A stretch of 64,000 nucleotides of DNA, from positions 186,001 through 250,000 of the forward strand of contig JAEWJZ010000010.1 of NCBI GenBank assembly GCA_023386315.1. The letters are read 5' to 3'. This document shows positions 18,300-25,385 of this stretch, piece after piece. The notes under the pieces were generated by a model. It made no database searches. It was given only the letters and a program-made list of their open reading frames with translations, and was not told the origin of the DNA. The position numbers and the translations under genes were made by a program. This stretch comes from Bacillota bacterium (GTDB taxonomy: Bacteria > Bacillota > Clostridia > Lachnospirales > Lachnospiraceae). Position 1 is the stretch's first letter. Every line of letters begins with the position of its first letter.

Positions 18300-18977
18300 T
18301 TACCTCACTATGATCAATGAATAATAACCTGCTTCGTCGGGAATCTCCATAAGTGAATGATAAACCCGCTCATCTGACATGCCGCAGTTCTCCACCATAA
18401 CAGCCTCAAGTCCGCTGGCTCTGATTTCTTCCTTAACCGCCTTCATCTGTCTCCCCGCTTTCATAAGAACCTTTACACCGGGAAGCTTTAACGCCTCCTT
18501 GATCTGATAAGATGCGGGGATAATGTGAAGTTCCTCTGCTCCTGTAACCAAAGGGGTTCCAAGTCTTGCCGCAGCGGCGCAAAATGATGTGATTCCGCTT
18601 TCCAGCCGTGCTGCATAGCCTTCCTTCCAAAGCCTGTCTAAAAGATAGCTGCAGGTGGAATAGATGGAGACATCCCCGAGAGTGATAAATCCCACATTTT
18701 CTTCTCTGTCCAGCCGTTCCATCACCGCTTTTGTAGCAGATTCATGGCTTTCTAAAAGAACCTTCTTATCTTTTGTCATGGGCATGGGCAGATAAAGGCA
18801 CTCCTTTTCCTCAATCTCCGGAACTGCCGCCCTTGCAATCTGGTATGCCGTACAAATATTTTTATCACTGTGGGGTATGGCAATGACATCCACTTCCCGG
18901 ATTCTCCGGACCGCCTTTAAGGTCATCAGTTCCGGATCTCCCGGGCCCACTCCGATGCCATACATGATTCCAGCCAT
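18300..18977 (-). CDS. cbiL: Cobalt-precorrin-2 C20-methyltransferase
   Basis: First methylation specific to the corrin branch, acting on cobalt-precorrin-2. The N-terminus GIMYGIGVGPGDPELMTLKA and the segment FITLGDVSIYSTCSYLLD are diagnostic of CbiL/CobI, and GITSFCAAAARLGTPL follows. The length of 225 residues is normal. It is second in the operon, about 40 bp after cbiD, with AGGAGG before its ATG. Confidence 0.95.
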   Translation of the reverse strand: MAGIMYGIGVGPGDPELMTLKAVRRIREVDVIAIPHSDKNICTAYQIARAAVPEIEEKECLYLPMPMTKDKKVLLESHESATKAVMERLDREENVGFITLGDVSIYSTCSYLLDRLWKEGYAARLESGITSFCAAAARLGTPLVTGAEELHIIPASYQIKEALKLPGVKVLMKAGRQMKAVKEEIRASGLEAVMVENCGMSDERVYHSLMEIPDEAGYYSLIIVR

Positions 18978-19020
18978 ATGTTAACCTCCTGTCTGCTTTC
19001 ACTTGTCTGTTATTCTGATT

Positions 19021-20193
19021 TTATGTATCCGCCGTAAAATATTTCTTAATCATCTCAGGGGCTTCCGGTGTCATGGAAAGAATCCCCAGGGTGTTTGAAA
19101 ACGTAATTACTTCCACTTGAATTCCCCCTGTCCATTCCGTCATATATGCCTTTATTCTCTTTACCACCTCAGACATTACCGGTTTTAAAACTCCCAGTTC
19201 CTTTAAAATACCGGCTGCGGTTTCCATGGTATTGGCCGAACGGATGGCTTCCTTCTCTTCACTGCCTAAAAAAGCCCGGGCACAATCCCAAAGCACCTCC
19301 ATACGGCGGTCTCCATACCTGGAGTGGGTATTTTCCACACCGCCCGCAACCTTTACAAGCTTTCCGATATGTCCCACAAAAAGGATCTGCTCAAACCCTT
19401 CTTCTTTCACCATTTTGCAGGATTCCCGGATAAAATTGCTGATGGTAACGCCTTCCCCTTCCGGAAGGTTTAACTCTTCTTTTATAAATGACTCTCCATA
19501 ATTGCCCGGCGTTAAAATCACCCGTTTCAGCCCGGCCACTGCTTTCATATGAAGCTCCAGCTGAATGGTTGCAACCAGAGCCTCCTCACTCATGGGCTTT
19601 ACGATTCCGGTTGTTCCAAGAATGGACAGTCCCCCTGTAATTCCAAGCTTTGAATTAAATGTTTTTTCAGCCAGCTCCCTGCCTTTTGGAATCCACACAC
19701 AGATCAGCAAAGCGCCTTTGAAACCAGCCATTCTTCTTACTTCATCCACTTCATCAAAAATCATGCTTCTGGGCACCGGATTAATAGCCGGATATCCAAC
19801 AGGTGAAGAAAGGCCGGGTTTGGTCACCCGGCCGACACCTTCCAGTGCTGTTAAAACCAGCTGCCCGAATTCACCGGTCCTTTCTCTTATGAAAGAACAG
19901 CCGGCTGAAGATCCGCCTTCTAAAGCTTCATTTAAGAATTCCACAGATGCAAAGATCAGCGCCTTGTCGGTAACATCCGGATCATCACCTGCATCTTTTC
20001 TGACTGCACAGGACACCTTGTCCTGCTTCATGACAACATGAAAAAGGGGCAGATCGGCTTCCGTCCCTTTTGGCGTCATTAGCTTCATATGTTGTAGCGG
20101 GTTACCCGAAAGCAGCATTGCTGCCGCCGCTTTGGCAGCAACAGCCGCACAGGTACCAGTGGTAAATCCGCATCGCAATTCTCTTTTTTCCAT
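19021..20193 (-). CDS. cbiD: Cobalt-precorrin-5B C1-methyltransferase
   Basis: Methylates C1 in the anaerobic pathway; CbiD is a non-canonical methyltransferase found only there. The protein begins with LRCGFTTGTCAAVAAKAA, the family hallmark, and shows LTPGNYGESFIKEELN and LFVGHIGKLVKVAGG. The length of 390 residues is typical. It is the first gene of the large cob operon. The promoter at 20217-20245 lies directly upstream, leaving only a very short untranslated leader. Confidence 0.96.
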   Translation of the reverse strand: MEKRELRCGFTTGTCAAVAAKAAAAMLLSGNPLQHMKLMTPKGTEADLPLFHVVMKQDKVSCAVRKDAGDDPDVTDKALIFASVEFLNEALEGGSSAGCSFIRERTGEFGQLVLTALEGVGRVTKPGLSSPVGYPAINPVPRSMIFDEVDEVRRMAGFKGALLICVWIPKGRELAEKTFNSKLGITGGLSILGTTGIVKPMSEEALVATIQLELHMKAVAGLKRVILTPGNYGESFIKEELNLPEGEGVTISNFIRESCKMVKEEGFEQILFVGHIGKLVKVAGGVENTHSRYGDRRMEVLWDCARAFLGSEEKEAIRSANTMETAAGILKELGVLKPVMSEVVKRIKAYMTEWTGGIQVEVITFSNTLGILSMTPEAPEMIKKYFTADT

Positions 20194-20216
20194 ATTTCTC
20201 TTCCTCTTTGAAAAAT

Positions 20217-20245
20217 ATTATAAGAGATTTTTGCTTCCGGTGCAA
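20217..20245 (-). promoter_or_regulatory. SigmaA-type promoter of the cbiD-cobU operon
   Basis: On the minus strand, TTGCAC (20245-20240), 17 bp, TATAAT (20222-20217). Expected initiation is near 20210, giving a leader of only about 15-20 nt before the cbiD ATG at 20193. The leader is too short for a cobalamin riboswitch. Confidence 0.72.
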
Positions 20246-20264
20246 GGAATTTCCTGCTTTTTAC

Positions 20265-20486
20265 CTATACTTCCTCTTTTTTCTCAATTGCGTCGTTCTT
20301 CATTTCTCTTTTTCTTTTAGTAATCAGACCGCCGATCCGGCCGCTCTCCTTTGCACTTAAACAGCGCCAGCCTCCGGTTATCACCTTTTGGTCAAGACCA
20401 AGCTCCGTTGCTATTTCAAATTTAAGTATCTCCTCCGGTTTTAAGTTGCGGGGATCAAAGGGTTCTGTTTTCTTTCCTTTTGGCAT
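20265..20486 (-). CDS. Small acid-soluble spore protein, alpha/beta type
   Basis: A 73-residue protein with both alpha/beta SASP signatures: LKFEIATELGLDQKVITGGW and LSAKESGRIGGLITKRKRE, matching the K-x-E-I-A-x-E-L-G and S/G-x-x-G-G-x-I/M-x-K patterns. These proteins coat and protect DNA in dormant spores and are cleaved at germination. The charged N- and C-terminal tails are slightly unusual. The presence of this gene indicates a spore-forming organism. AAAGGAG lies before the ATG; I could not define a convincing sporulation-sigma promoter. Confidence 0.82.
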   Translation of the reverse strand: MPKGKKTEPFDPRNLKPEEILKFEIATELGLDQKVITGGWRCLSAKESGRIGGLITKRKREMKNDAIEKKEEV

Positions 20487-20554
20487 ACTGTCGTTCTCCT
20501 TTCATAAATCTAAAAAGAGTATGCCCGTTTCAGATGGAAATAAACTCCATTTGA

Positions 20555-20591
20555 ATAAAACAAAAGAAAGAAGCAAAAACCCGCTTCTTTC
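20555..20591 (-). terminator. Terminator after the PadR/PspC operon
   Basis: Minus-strand hairpin GAAAGAAGC (20591-20583), loop GGGTTTTT, GCTTCTTTC (20574-20566), followed by TTTTGTTTTA. It lies 14 bp beyond the stop codon of the small pspC gene. Confidence 0.8.
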
Positions 20592-20604
20592 TTCTTAAAT
20601 AAAA

Positions 20605-20784
20605 CTATCTTCTTGGTATAATCACTGCTGCAATGATATAAGCCACAATTCCGGAACCCGTGCAAGCAAGGATTGCCCATAAAAGACGTATAATTGTGGG
20701 GTCTACATCAAAATATTCTGCAATTCCGCCGCATACACCGCACAGCATTTTGTCCGTATCAGAACGGTATAATTTTTTCTCCAT
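20605..20784 (-). CDS. PspC-domain protein, 59 residues
   Basis: A small gene not long enough for usual ORF cut-offs. It starts [20 protein letters not shown], continues [16 protein letters not shown] and ends in a membrane helix and VIIPRR. This is a complete PspC domain: a GVCGG motif, then an amphipathic segment, then one transmembrane helix. PspC domains in Firmicutes are linked to envelope stress sensing. AGGAGA precedes the ATG. A second PspC gene opens the same operon at 22810-23058. Confidence 0.85.
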   Translation of the reverse strand: MEKKLYRSDTDKMLCGVCGGIAEYFDVDPTIIRLLWAILACTGSGIVAYIIAAVIIPRR

Positions 20785-20820
20785 GATTTAATCTCCTCTC
20801 TTGTTTTCACTATGCTGACT

Positions 20821-21714
20821 TTATTGATAAAAATTCACATCAATTGCTCCTGTACTGCAATCCAGATCCATGTTCTTGTCGGCAGAATAATCCCAGTTAT
20901 CTCCGCTGGCAACGCCGGCCATCTGTTCATCTGCAATTTTAATGGCCCCAAGGCTTGACTGAACCTTATAATTATAATCTTCCTTTTTCCCGGAAAGAAG
21001 CAATTTTACTGCACCCACGCTGCATTCTCCATTGATATCACCAGTGGTTGTTCCGGTATATTCCACAGCTCCCACACTGCATTCAATATTTAAATCATTG
21101 ACATTTCCCTGCCTAACGGTAAGTGCGCCTGCTTTTACTTCCAGATTCATATCATCTGCAGATAAGGAACTGCAGACTACAATGGGGGTGGCTCCCTCTC
21201 TCTTCATCATGCCTTTCTTCCTGGATACTTCTAAATCCACTTTTGAAAAACGATACCCCTTTGGCACACTGATTATCATAACCAGATCTGTGTCATCTGT
21301 CATAATCCCGCCGCCGGCAGTCAGTTCCAGTTCTCCATTGGATTCTCCTATATGCCAGTTGCCATCGTCTTTGTTGCAATATATGGTTAATTCGCTCACA
21401 GCAGGATCTTCTTTTATAAAAATCCTTCCCGCCCTGATCTCCGCTTTCAGGCTATTTGCTGTACCAGTGGTATAAATCTGCCGGCCTGATTCAGCAGGTT
21501 CATCAAGATCAAGGTAGGAATAATCTCCTGTTTCCACTGCATGATTTTCAAAATCCATATCGTCAAATGAAAAATTATTCCTCCAGTGGACCACTTCCCC
21601 CGGCGCAATATCCCAGATATTAGCTCCATAGGAGGCAGCGGCTGCAGCCATGGCTCCTCCTGCAACCACAAGGATTATTCCTGCGATCAGACATCTTTTC
21701 ACAAATTTGTTCAT
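20821..21714 (-). CDS. DUF4097-type beta-strand repeat membrane protein
   Basis: A 297-residue protein with one N-terminal transmembrane helix (about residues 10-28, IAGIILVVAGGAMAAAAAS) and a long extracellular part made of short repeated beta strands: LEVKAGALTVRQGN, LNIECSVGAVEYTG, INGECSVGAVKLLLSG, LDCSTGAIDVNF. This right-handed beta-type repeat is typical of DUF4097 (putative adhesin) proteins, which often accompany PadR and DUF1700 genes. Its molecular role is unknown. It overlaps the DUF1700 gene by 4 bp. Confidence 0.8.
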   Translation of the reverse strand: MNKFVKRCLIAGIILVVAGGAMAAAAASYGANIWDIAPGEVVHWRNNFSFDDMDFENHAVETGDYSYLDLDEPAESGRQIYTTGTANSLKAEIRAGRIFIKEDPAVSELTIYCNKDDGNWHIGESNGELELTAGGGIMTDDTDLVMIISVPKGYRFSKVDLEVSRKKGMMKREGATPIVVCSSLSADDMNLEVKAGALTVRQGNVNDLNIECSVGAVEYTGTTTGDINGECSVGAVKLLLSGKKEDYNYKVQSSLGAIKIADEQMAGVASGDNWDYSADKNMDLDCSTGAIDVNFYQ

Positions 21715-22457
21715 GTCCGGGCCCTCCTTCCATGCAATAATCTGCTAAACATATTGATACAGCTTCGAAACAGAAATGGAAGAAACTTTCCGTAAAATAC
21801 GCCGCACACTGCCAGTGAGACGACGCCAAGACCAAGTATGAGTATCCCCAGCCCCAGTAACAATATTCCGTCTAAGGGATGAATGATCATGGCAGTAAAA
21901 CCAGCAACTGCCAGGGCAAATCCGGCTGCAAGTAATGCAAAAGTGATTGCTCCTACTGCCACCACTGCTGCAACCAAAACTCCGAAAAGACCAGCCAGTA
22001 TGCCTACAATCCCTCCGCCAATGCCAAAAAGCATGGGGGATGCAGCGATGATCAGTATAATCCACAAAATAATCTTAATAAGACGTCTGCCATCCCTGGA
22101 TTTGCTTTCTGCAGGTCTCCTTCCCGTTTGTTCATACCCACTGTCTTTTTCCGGCTGCTCTGTAACCTCCGGGAGATCGTAGCGCTTTGCCATCTGGAAA
22201 TTAGGATCCCGAAAGCGTTCATCCTGATAACCGCTTTCCGTAAATTCACCGCCGTCCTTTAAATGACCGTTCATATCAGCCCGGATCATGGCTGCAATCC
22301 GCTCCGGACTTCCAAATTCACGAATCACCGAATCCTCATTCTCCGCCCCAGCTTCTTCCAGATAATCTCTGTAATATTCAATTGCATCTTCTTTTTCTTC
22401 ATCCGGAATATCCGCCAGCAGATATTCCAGCTCTCTCATAAACTCATCCCTGTTCAT
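21711..22457 (-). CDS. DUF1700-domain membrane protein
   Basis: The first 60 residues, MNRDEFMRELEYLLADIPDEE with EDAIEYYRDYLEEAG, are the DUF1700 N-terminal helical domain, followed by REFGSPERIAAMIRADM. A proline- and charge-rich linker leads to four or five hydrophobic segments made of small residues (about 125-225). The family forms operons with PadR regulators and is thought to act in envelope stress, but its biochemical role is unknown. It is coupled to padR upstream and to the DUF4097 gene downstream by ATGA overlaps. Confidence 0.85.
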   Translation of the reverse strand: MNRDEFMRELEYLLADIPDEEKEDAIEYYRDYLEEAGAENEDSVIREFGSPERIAAMIRADMNGHLKDGGEFTESGYQDERFRDPNFQMAKRYDLPEVTEQPEKDSGYEQTGRRPAESKSRDGRRLIKIILWIILIIAASPMLFGIGGGIVGILAGLFGVLVAAVVAVGAITFALLAAGFALAVAGFTAMIIHPLDGILLLGLGILILGLGVVSLAVCGVFYGKFLPFLFRSCINMFSRLLHGRRART

Positions 22458-22774
22458 ATATGTGCCTCCTCAAAAATACGGGATATCTTCTGCGAATAGC
22501 CTGCCCATTCGCTCTTATAGAGATTTAACTGTATCCGCCCTTTTTCCGTAATCTTATAATACCTGCGGTTTCTTCCATCGTATGCAAGATCATATACTTC
22601 AAGACATTCTTCCTTCTGAAGCCTGCGAAGCACAGGATAAAGCGTTGATTCTGAAATCTCAATAACATTTCTTACATCCTGGGTGATCTTGTAGCCGTAA
22701 GTTCCCTCCTGGTCTTTCGATACGACCGCCAGGACAATGGCGTCCAATAATGCTGCTCCTGTGTTAAAAACCAT
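22454..22774 (-). CDS. PadR-family transcriptional regulator
   Basis: A 106-residue winged-helix protein. The sequence LLDAIVLAVVSKDQEGTYGYKI and ISESTLYPVLRRLQKEECLE, then DGRNRRYYKITEKGR, is the PadR pattern (recognition helix plus wing). The start is the ATG at 22774 with AGGAG seven bases upstream; a longer reading extends antiparallel to the PspC gene and has no support. PadR proteins usually repress their own operon; the 23-bp palindrome at 23116-23138 near the operon promoter is a likely target. Confidence 0.9.
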   Translation of the reverse strand: MVFNTGAALLDAIVLAVVSKDQEGTYGYKITQDVRNVIEISESTLYPVLRRLQKEECLEVYDLAYDGRNRRYYKITEKGRIQLNLYKSEWAGYSQKISRIFEEAHI

Positions 22775-22809
22775 ACGTCCACTCCTATCTTTCCTGCCTG
22801 GGTGTTCCT

Positions 22810-23058
22810 TTATTCTCTGCTTTCTCCAGGATCCTTTGGTATGATCACTGCTGCGAGTATATAAATGGCAATACTTCCGCCGATTAAGGATGCGCCTGTA
22901 AATAGATGAAACAGATGCCTCCATGTCTGAAACAGCATGAGCAGAACCCATATCAGCCTTATCATAACCGGATCCACAACCAGATACTCCCCGATTCCTC
23001 CGCAAACTCCACATAAAACTTTGTTCTTCACTGAACGGTACAAACGTTTCGATCCCAC
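22810..23058 (-). CDS. PspC-domain membrane protein, operon leader gene
   Basis: The PspC domain shows KRLYRSVKNKVLCGVCGG and IGEYLVVDPVMIRLIWVLL, with a second hydrophobic helix and the VIIPKD end. I favour the GTG at 23058 as the start (82 residues) because AAAGGTGG lies six bases upstream; an ATG at 23094 would add 12 lysine-rich residues without a ribosome binding site. It is the first gene after the strong promoter at 23144-23172, followed by padR. Confidence 0.82.
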   Translation of the reverse strand: MGSKRLYRSVKNKVLCGVCGGIGEYLVVDPVMIRLIWVLLMLFQTWRHLFHLFTGASLIGGSIAIYILAAVIIPKDPGESRE

Positions 23059-23115
23059 GATTGACCACCTTTCCTCTGACTTTTTAATTTTCATTTATAA
23101 TATTATTTATGTTTG

Positions 23116-23138
23116 TATATTATATATTGTATAATATA
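23116..23138. promoter_or_regulatory. 23-bp palindrome, candidate PadR operator
   Basis: Exact inverted repeat TATATTATA-TATTG-TATAATATA, located just downstream of the -10 element of the PspC-padR operon, overlapping the expected transcription start. AT-rich dyads of this kind are typical PadR-family binding sites, and the position suits autorepression. Binding is inferred. Confidence 0.6.
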
Positions 23139-23143
23139 TTGTT

Positions 23144-23172
23144 ATTATATGCTATATAATATTAGTTGTCAA
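23144..23172 (-). promoter_or_regulatory. Consensus sigmaA promoter of the PspC-PadR-DUF1700-DUF4097 operon
   Basis: TTGACA (23172-23167), exactly 17 bp, TATAAT (23149-23144) on the minus strand. Both hexamers match the consensus perfectly, so the operon should be strong when not repressed. Confidence 0.85.
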
Positions 23173-23311
23173 CACCCATTAGAAAAAAATGCAAATTTGT
23201 AAACTTGATTACATAACGGGAAGATCGGAATGCAATTGACCATTTTATGTGTTATAATGTACTGGATTAATAGGTATGACATTTTTCTAAATTTCAAAAG
23301 GAGCTATTCTT

Positions 23312-23707
23312 ATGAAACGAAAATTATTGCCATTTTTATATGTAGATTTCGTAATACCGCTTCTATGCTGTATACTTCTACCAAGCATTGCAACTAAAGC
23401 GAAATTAAAATTTATTGATAACTTTATTTATAAAGATGTTCAAAAAGCATCAACTTTTAATTCTGTTATCTTTGGAATTGCGGTCTATATTCTTTGTTTT
23501 ATATTTATCAAGTTATTGAATACATTATATTTGAATATTATTGTATCATTTGCAATTATTTTTTTTCTATCTTGGCAATTAATACCGCTGAAAGTTGATT
23601 TTTATAAATTTAGTTTCAATTATGTCAATGCTCTTATAGGAATATATCTATCTGCAATGACGGTAAATAGTTATTATTTATTGAAGAGCAATAAAAAACA
23701 TAACTAA
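23312..23707 (+). CDS. Unrecognised small membrane protein in the AT-rich island
   Basis: A 131-residue, very hydrophobic protein with about four predicted membrane segments (residues 8-27, 50-68, 72-90 and 103-122) and a lysine-rich tail, NKKHN. AAAAGGAGCTATTCTT gives a clear ribosome binding site, and an extended -10 (TGTTATAAT near 23250) lies upstream, so it is probably a real expressed gene. I do not recognise the family. Its codon use is far more AT-rich than the surrounding cob and PadR genes, which suggests acquisition by transfer. Confidence 0.6.
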   Translation: MKRKLLPFLYVDFVIPLLCCILLPSIATKAKLKFIDNFIYKDVQKASTFNSVIFGIAVYILCFIFIKLLNTLYLNIIVSFAIIFFLSWQLIPLKVDFYKFSFNYVNALIGIYLSAMTVNSYYLLKSNKKHN

Positions 23708-24270
23708 TACTTATAATATTAATAAAAAGAGCCAGTATATACGCCTTCATTTTTGAGATTACAAATTTAAGGGTCACGACCCATAAAAAAGAAAGCTTCG
23801 CAAAATTAGCTGAGCTTGCAAAAGCTAAGGTAGCTTTATCAAAAGATTTCCCCCGGAAACTTTACGTTTTACGGGCTTTTTTTATTTTCAAAACCCGTTT
23901 AAAAAGAGGTGTTTATGATTCGTAATTTCTACTCATATTTGTTATCATATATTTTTCTTGTAAATTAACATTTTTTTATTCAATTGATATAAATTCTCTG
24001 GCTTGGCTTTTTAAGGTAGATATATCATTAAAGTATCTAGTGAAATTATAAAAAAGCAACGAAATATTTACGATTTATATTTGCATACATTAAAAGTAAT
24101 AAAAAATGAAAAGTAGTGTTACTAATTATAAGTTTAAAACGTTTATATAATAGAGGGCGATAAATTACCCATAAATAAAATGAAAGAAAAAATGTCATAA
24201 TTGTTTATTTGATAAAAGCTTAGTTGGGTATTGAATTTATATTTGATGGTATTCGCATATACCATATACC
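23708..24270. other. AT-rich intergenic stretch without a convincing gene
   Basis: No supportable gene start was found here. The region holds a short exact hairpin GGGTCACGACCC (23771-23782), an AGCT-rich stretch near 23795-23840, a terminator at 23849-23888 and then about 370 bp of low-complexity AT-rich sequence. A short open stretch before the terminator reads KKESFAKLAELAKAKVALSK without a start codon or ribosome binding site; it may be the tail of a deleted gene. Confidence 0.5.
23849..23888 (+). terminator. Rho-independent terminator in the AT-rich island
   Basis: Plus-strand stem CCCGGAAAC / GTTTTACGGG (with one bulge) followed by CTTTTTTTATTTT. It lies about 150 bp after the 23312-23707 gene, so it may end that transcript or belong to a lost gene or small RNA. 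Confidence 0.65.
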
Positions 24271-24660
24271 ATGAAACCAAAGAAAGAGGTGATTCCCTTC
24301 CCTGTTAGTAATTCTTATACTGAATGGGGCACTTTTAAATTATCAAAAAGCATTACCGGTACTACAGTGGCATCGGTATCTGTTATAATTAATGCTATCG
24401 TTAAATTTGCAAACATTAATCCTTATCTTAAAATAACGGTAACAGCTATTTCTGGAATTGTTAATTATATAGTACAGAAAAATGTTAAAAGAGTATATTA
24501 TAAGGAAGTAGTATCTTTTAGGTGGGCTCAGATACCAAATGTAACTTTACAGCAAAAAGCCGTTGAACGTACTATACGTACTTTTTACACAGACAGCAAT
24601 TATGCAACAAAAATTGGATCTACAACAACGTATGTTTATTCCAGCAGTTATAAGGATTAG
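24271..24660 (+). CDS. Unrecognised small protein, possibly exported (first of a two-gene unit)
   Basis: 129 residues, no family recognised. The N-terminal part is polar (KPKKEVIPFPVSNSYTEWG), the middle has a weakly hydrophobic Thr/Ile/Val segment (about residues 28-70), and the end is rich in Ser, Thr and Tyr (STTTYVYSSSYKD), as in small secreted proteins. No signal peptide is visible and no good ribosome binding site precedes the ATG at 24271; an upstream leader may have been lost, or a GTG at 24289 may be used. It is followed without a gap by a small membrane protein gene. AT-rich codon use points to transfer. Confidence 0.45.
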   Translation: MKPKKEVIPFPVSNSYTEWGTFKLSKSITGTTVASVSVIINAIVKFANINPYLKITVTAISGIVNYIVQKNVKRVYYKEVVSFRWAQIPNVTLQQKAVERTIRTFYTDSNYATKIGSTTTYVYSSSYKD

Positions 24661-24858
24661 GTGATTGATATAAAAGTTAAAATTATAGGTATTTTAAGTT
24701 ATATTATTATCATTGCGGGATTGATAATGGGAGAAAAAGTATCCACGAACGCCACACTGTGGAATATTATCAAATCAGAATTTTGGAAGATAATTTTTAT
24801 AATATCTGTAGGTATTATCACAGAAGTGGTTGTTGGATATTATCGAAAAAACAAATGA
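24661..24858 (+). CDS. Unrecognised 65-residue membrane protein (second of a two-gene unit)
   Basis: Starts with GTG directly after the TAG of the preceding gene, with AAGGA as a ribosome binding site inside that gene's end. It has two predicted membrane helices (about residues 7-24 and 42-60) and ends in a basic YYRKNK tail. Small two-helix partners encoded right behind a small secreted protein are often immunity or export-linked proteins, but nothing in the sequence proves this; the family is not recognised. Confidence 0.45.
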   Translation: MIDIKVKIIGILSYIIIIAGLIMGEKVSTNATLWNIIKSEFWKIIFIISVGIITEVVVGYYRKNK

Positions 24859-24957
24859 GATGAGCCGCAATTTAGAAGATAAGGCTATTTCCTGATTTGC
24901 CAATGTATAATCCGTGTCAGGTTATCTCCCCTTAAATAAGGGATTTCAGAAGAGAAA

Positions 24958-25360
24958 GAGGGTGTCGCAAAATCACTAAAATAAAGTGATGAAGTGACAC
25001 CCTCCTTCTATGTAAGTAAATTATCAGAAAAGATTCTCGTTTTGCGAAGTACTTTACCTTTTTAGGCGTACTTTAATAAACCTTTCGTTTTTTTCCTTTT
25101 TCTTATGCTGTTTTCAATGGAAACAGATAACTTTCTGTCCGTTCATTCTGTATCTTTGCATGAAGTTTATTAATGTTATAGTCCATACAAAGCAAGAGTA
25201 TTTCCAATTTCACCTTGGTTTTCCCACGAAGTAAGAATCTTTGGAACTCATAGTCGTTTTTTATTCTGGATGACTCTTCGGAGTCCGTTTTTCTATTTTT
25301 AGTTAAAAAAGGGGAGCTATTGCTCCAATAGATTATTCATCTATTTTTGCAACAGCCCCA
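24958..25360. mobile_element. Internally deleted IS1182-like insertion sequence remnant
   Basis: The left end reads GAGGGTGTCGCAAAATCAC and the right end, read on the minus strand, TGGGGCTGTTGCAAAAATAG; these are related inverted ends of the G-x-TGT-x-GCAAAA type used by IS1182-family elements. Between them lies only the C-terminal tail of a transposase (25103-25285, minus strand). At about 400 bp it is far shorter than a full element (about 1.7-1.9 kb), so it cannot move by itself. The left end also folds into a strong hairpin (24958-25003, GAGGGTGTC with GACACCCTC) that could stop transcription. It forms the right border of the AT-rich island. Confidence 0.7.
25103..25285 (-). pseudogene. 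Transposase C-terminal fragment, IS1182 family
   Basis: The minus-strand reading DYEFQRFLLRGKTKVKLEIL, then LLCMDYNINKLHAKIQNERT, ending YLFPLKTA and a stop, is the usual C-terminus of IS1182-group DDE transposases (FxRFLLRGKxKVxxE...YNxNKLHxKIQ). The catalytic domain is missing and there is no start, so it is a remnant. Confidence 0.8.
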
Positions 25361-25385
25361 GTTAAAACCACAGATGATTTTTAGC

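Noticed and set aside
20194..20264. Possible cobalamin riboswitch in front of cbiD
   Set aside because: The space is too short, a good promoter occupies it, and no B12 box-like sequence was found. The same was true upstream of cobS (5797-5885).
23771..23880. Short coding stretch KKESFAKLAELAKAKVALSK before a terminator
   Set aside because: No start codon with a ribosome binding site, and the frame runs through the terminator stem; kept only as a possible gene tail.
25262..25335. Two small hairpins (GACTC-TTCG-GAGTC and GGAGC-TATT-GCTCC) with T-runs inside the IS remnant
   Set aside because: They could end transcription but are short and lie inside degenerate element sequence, so they are not listed as terminators.
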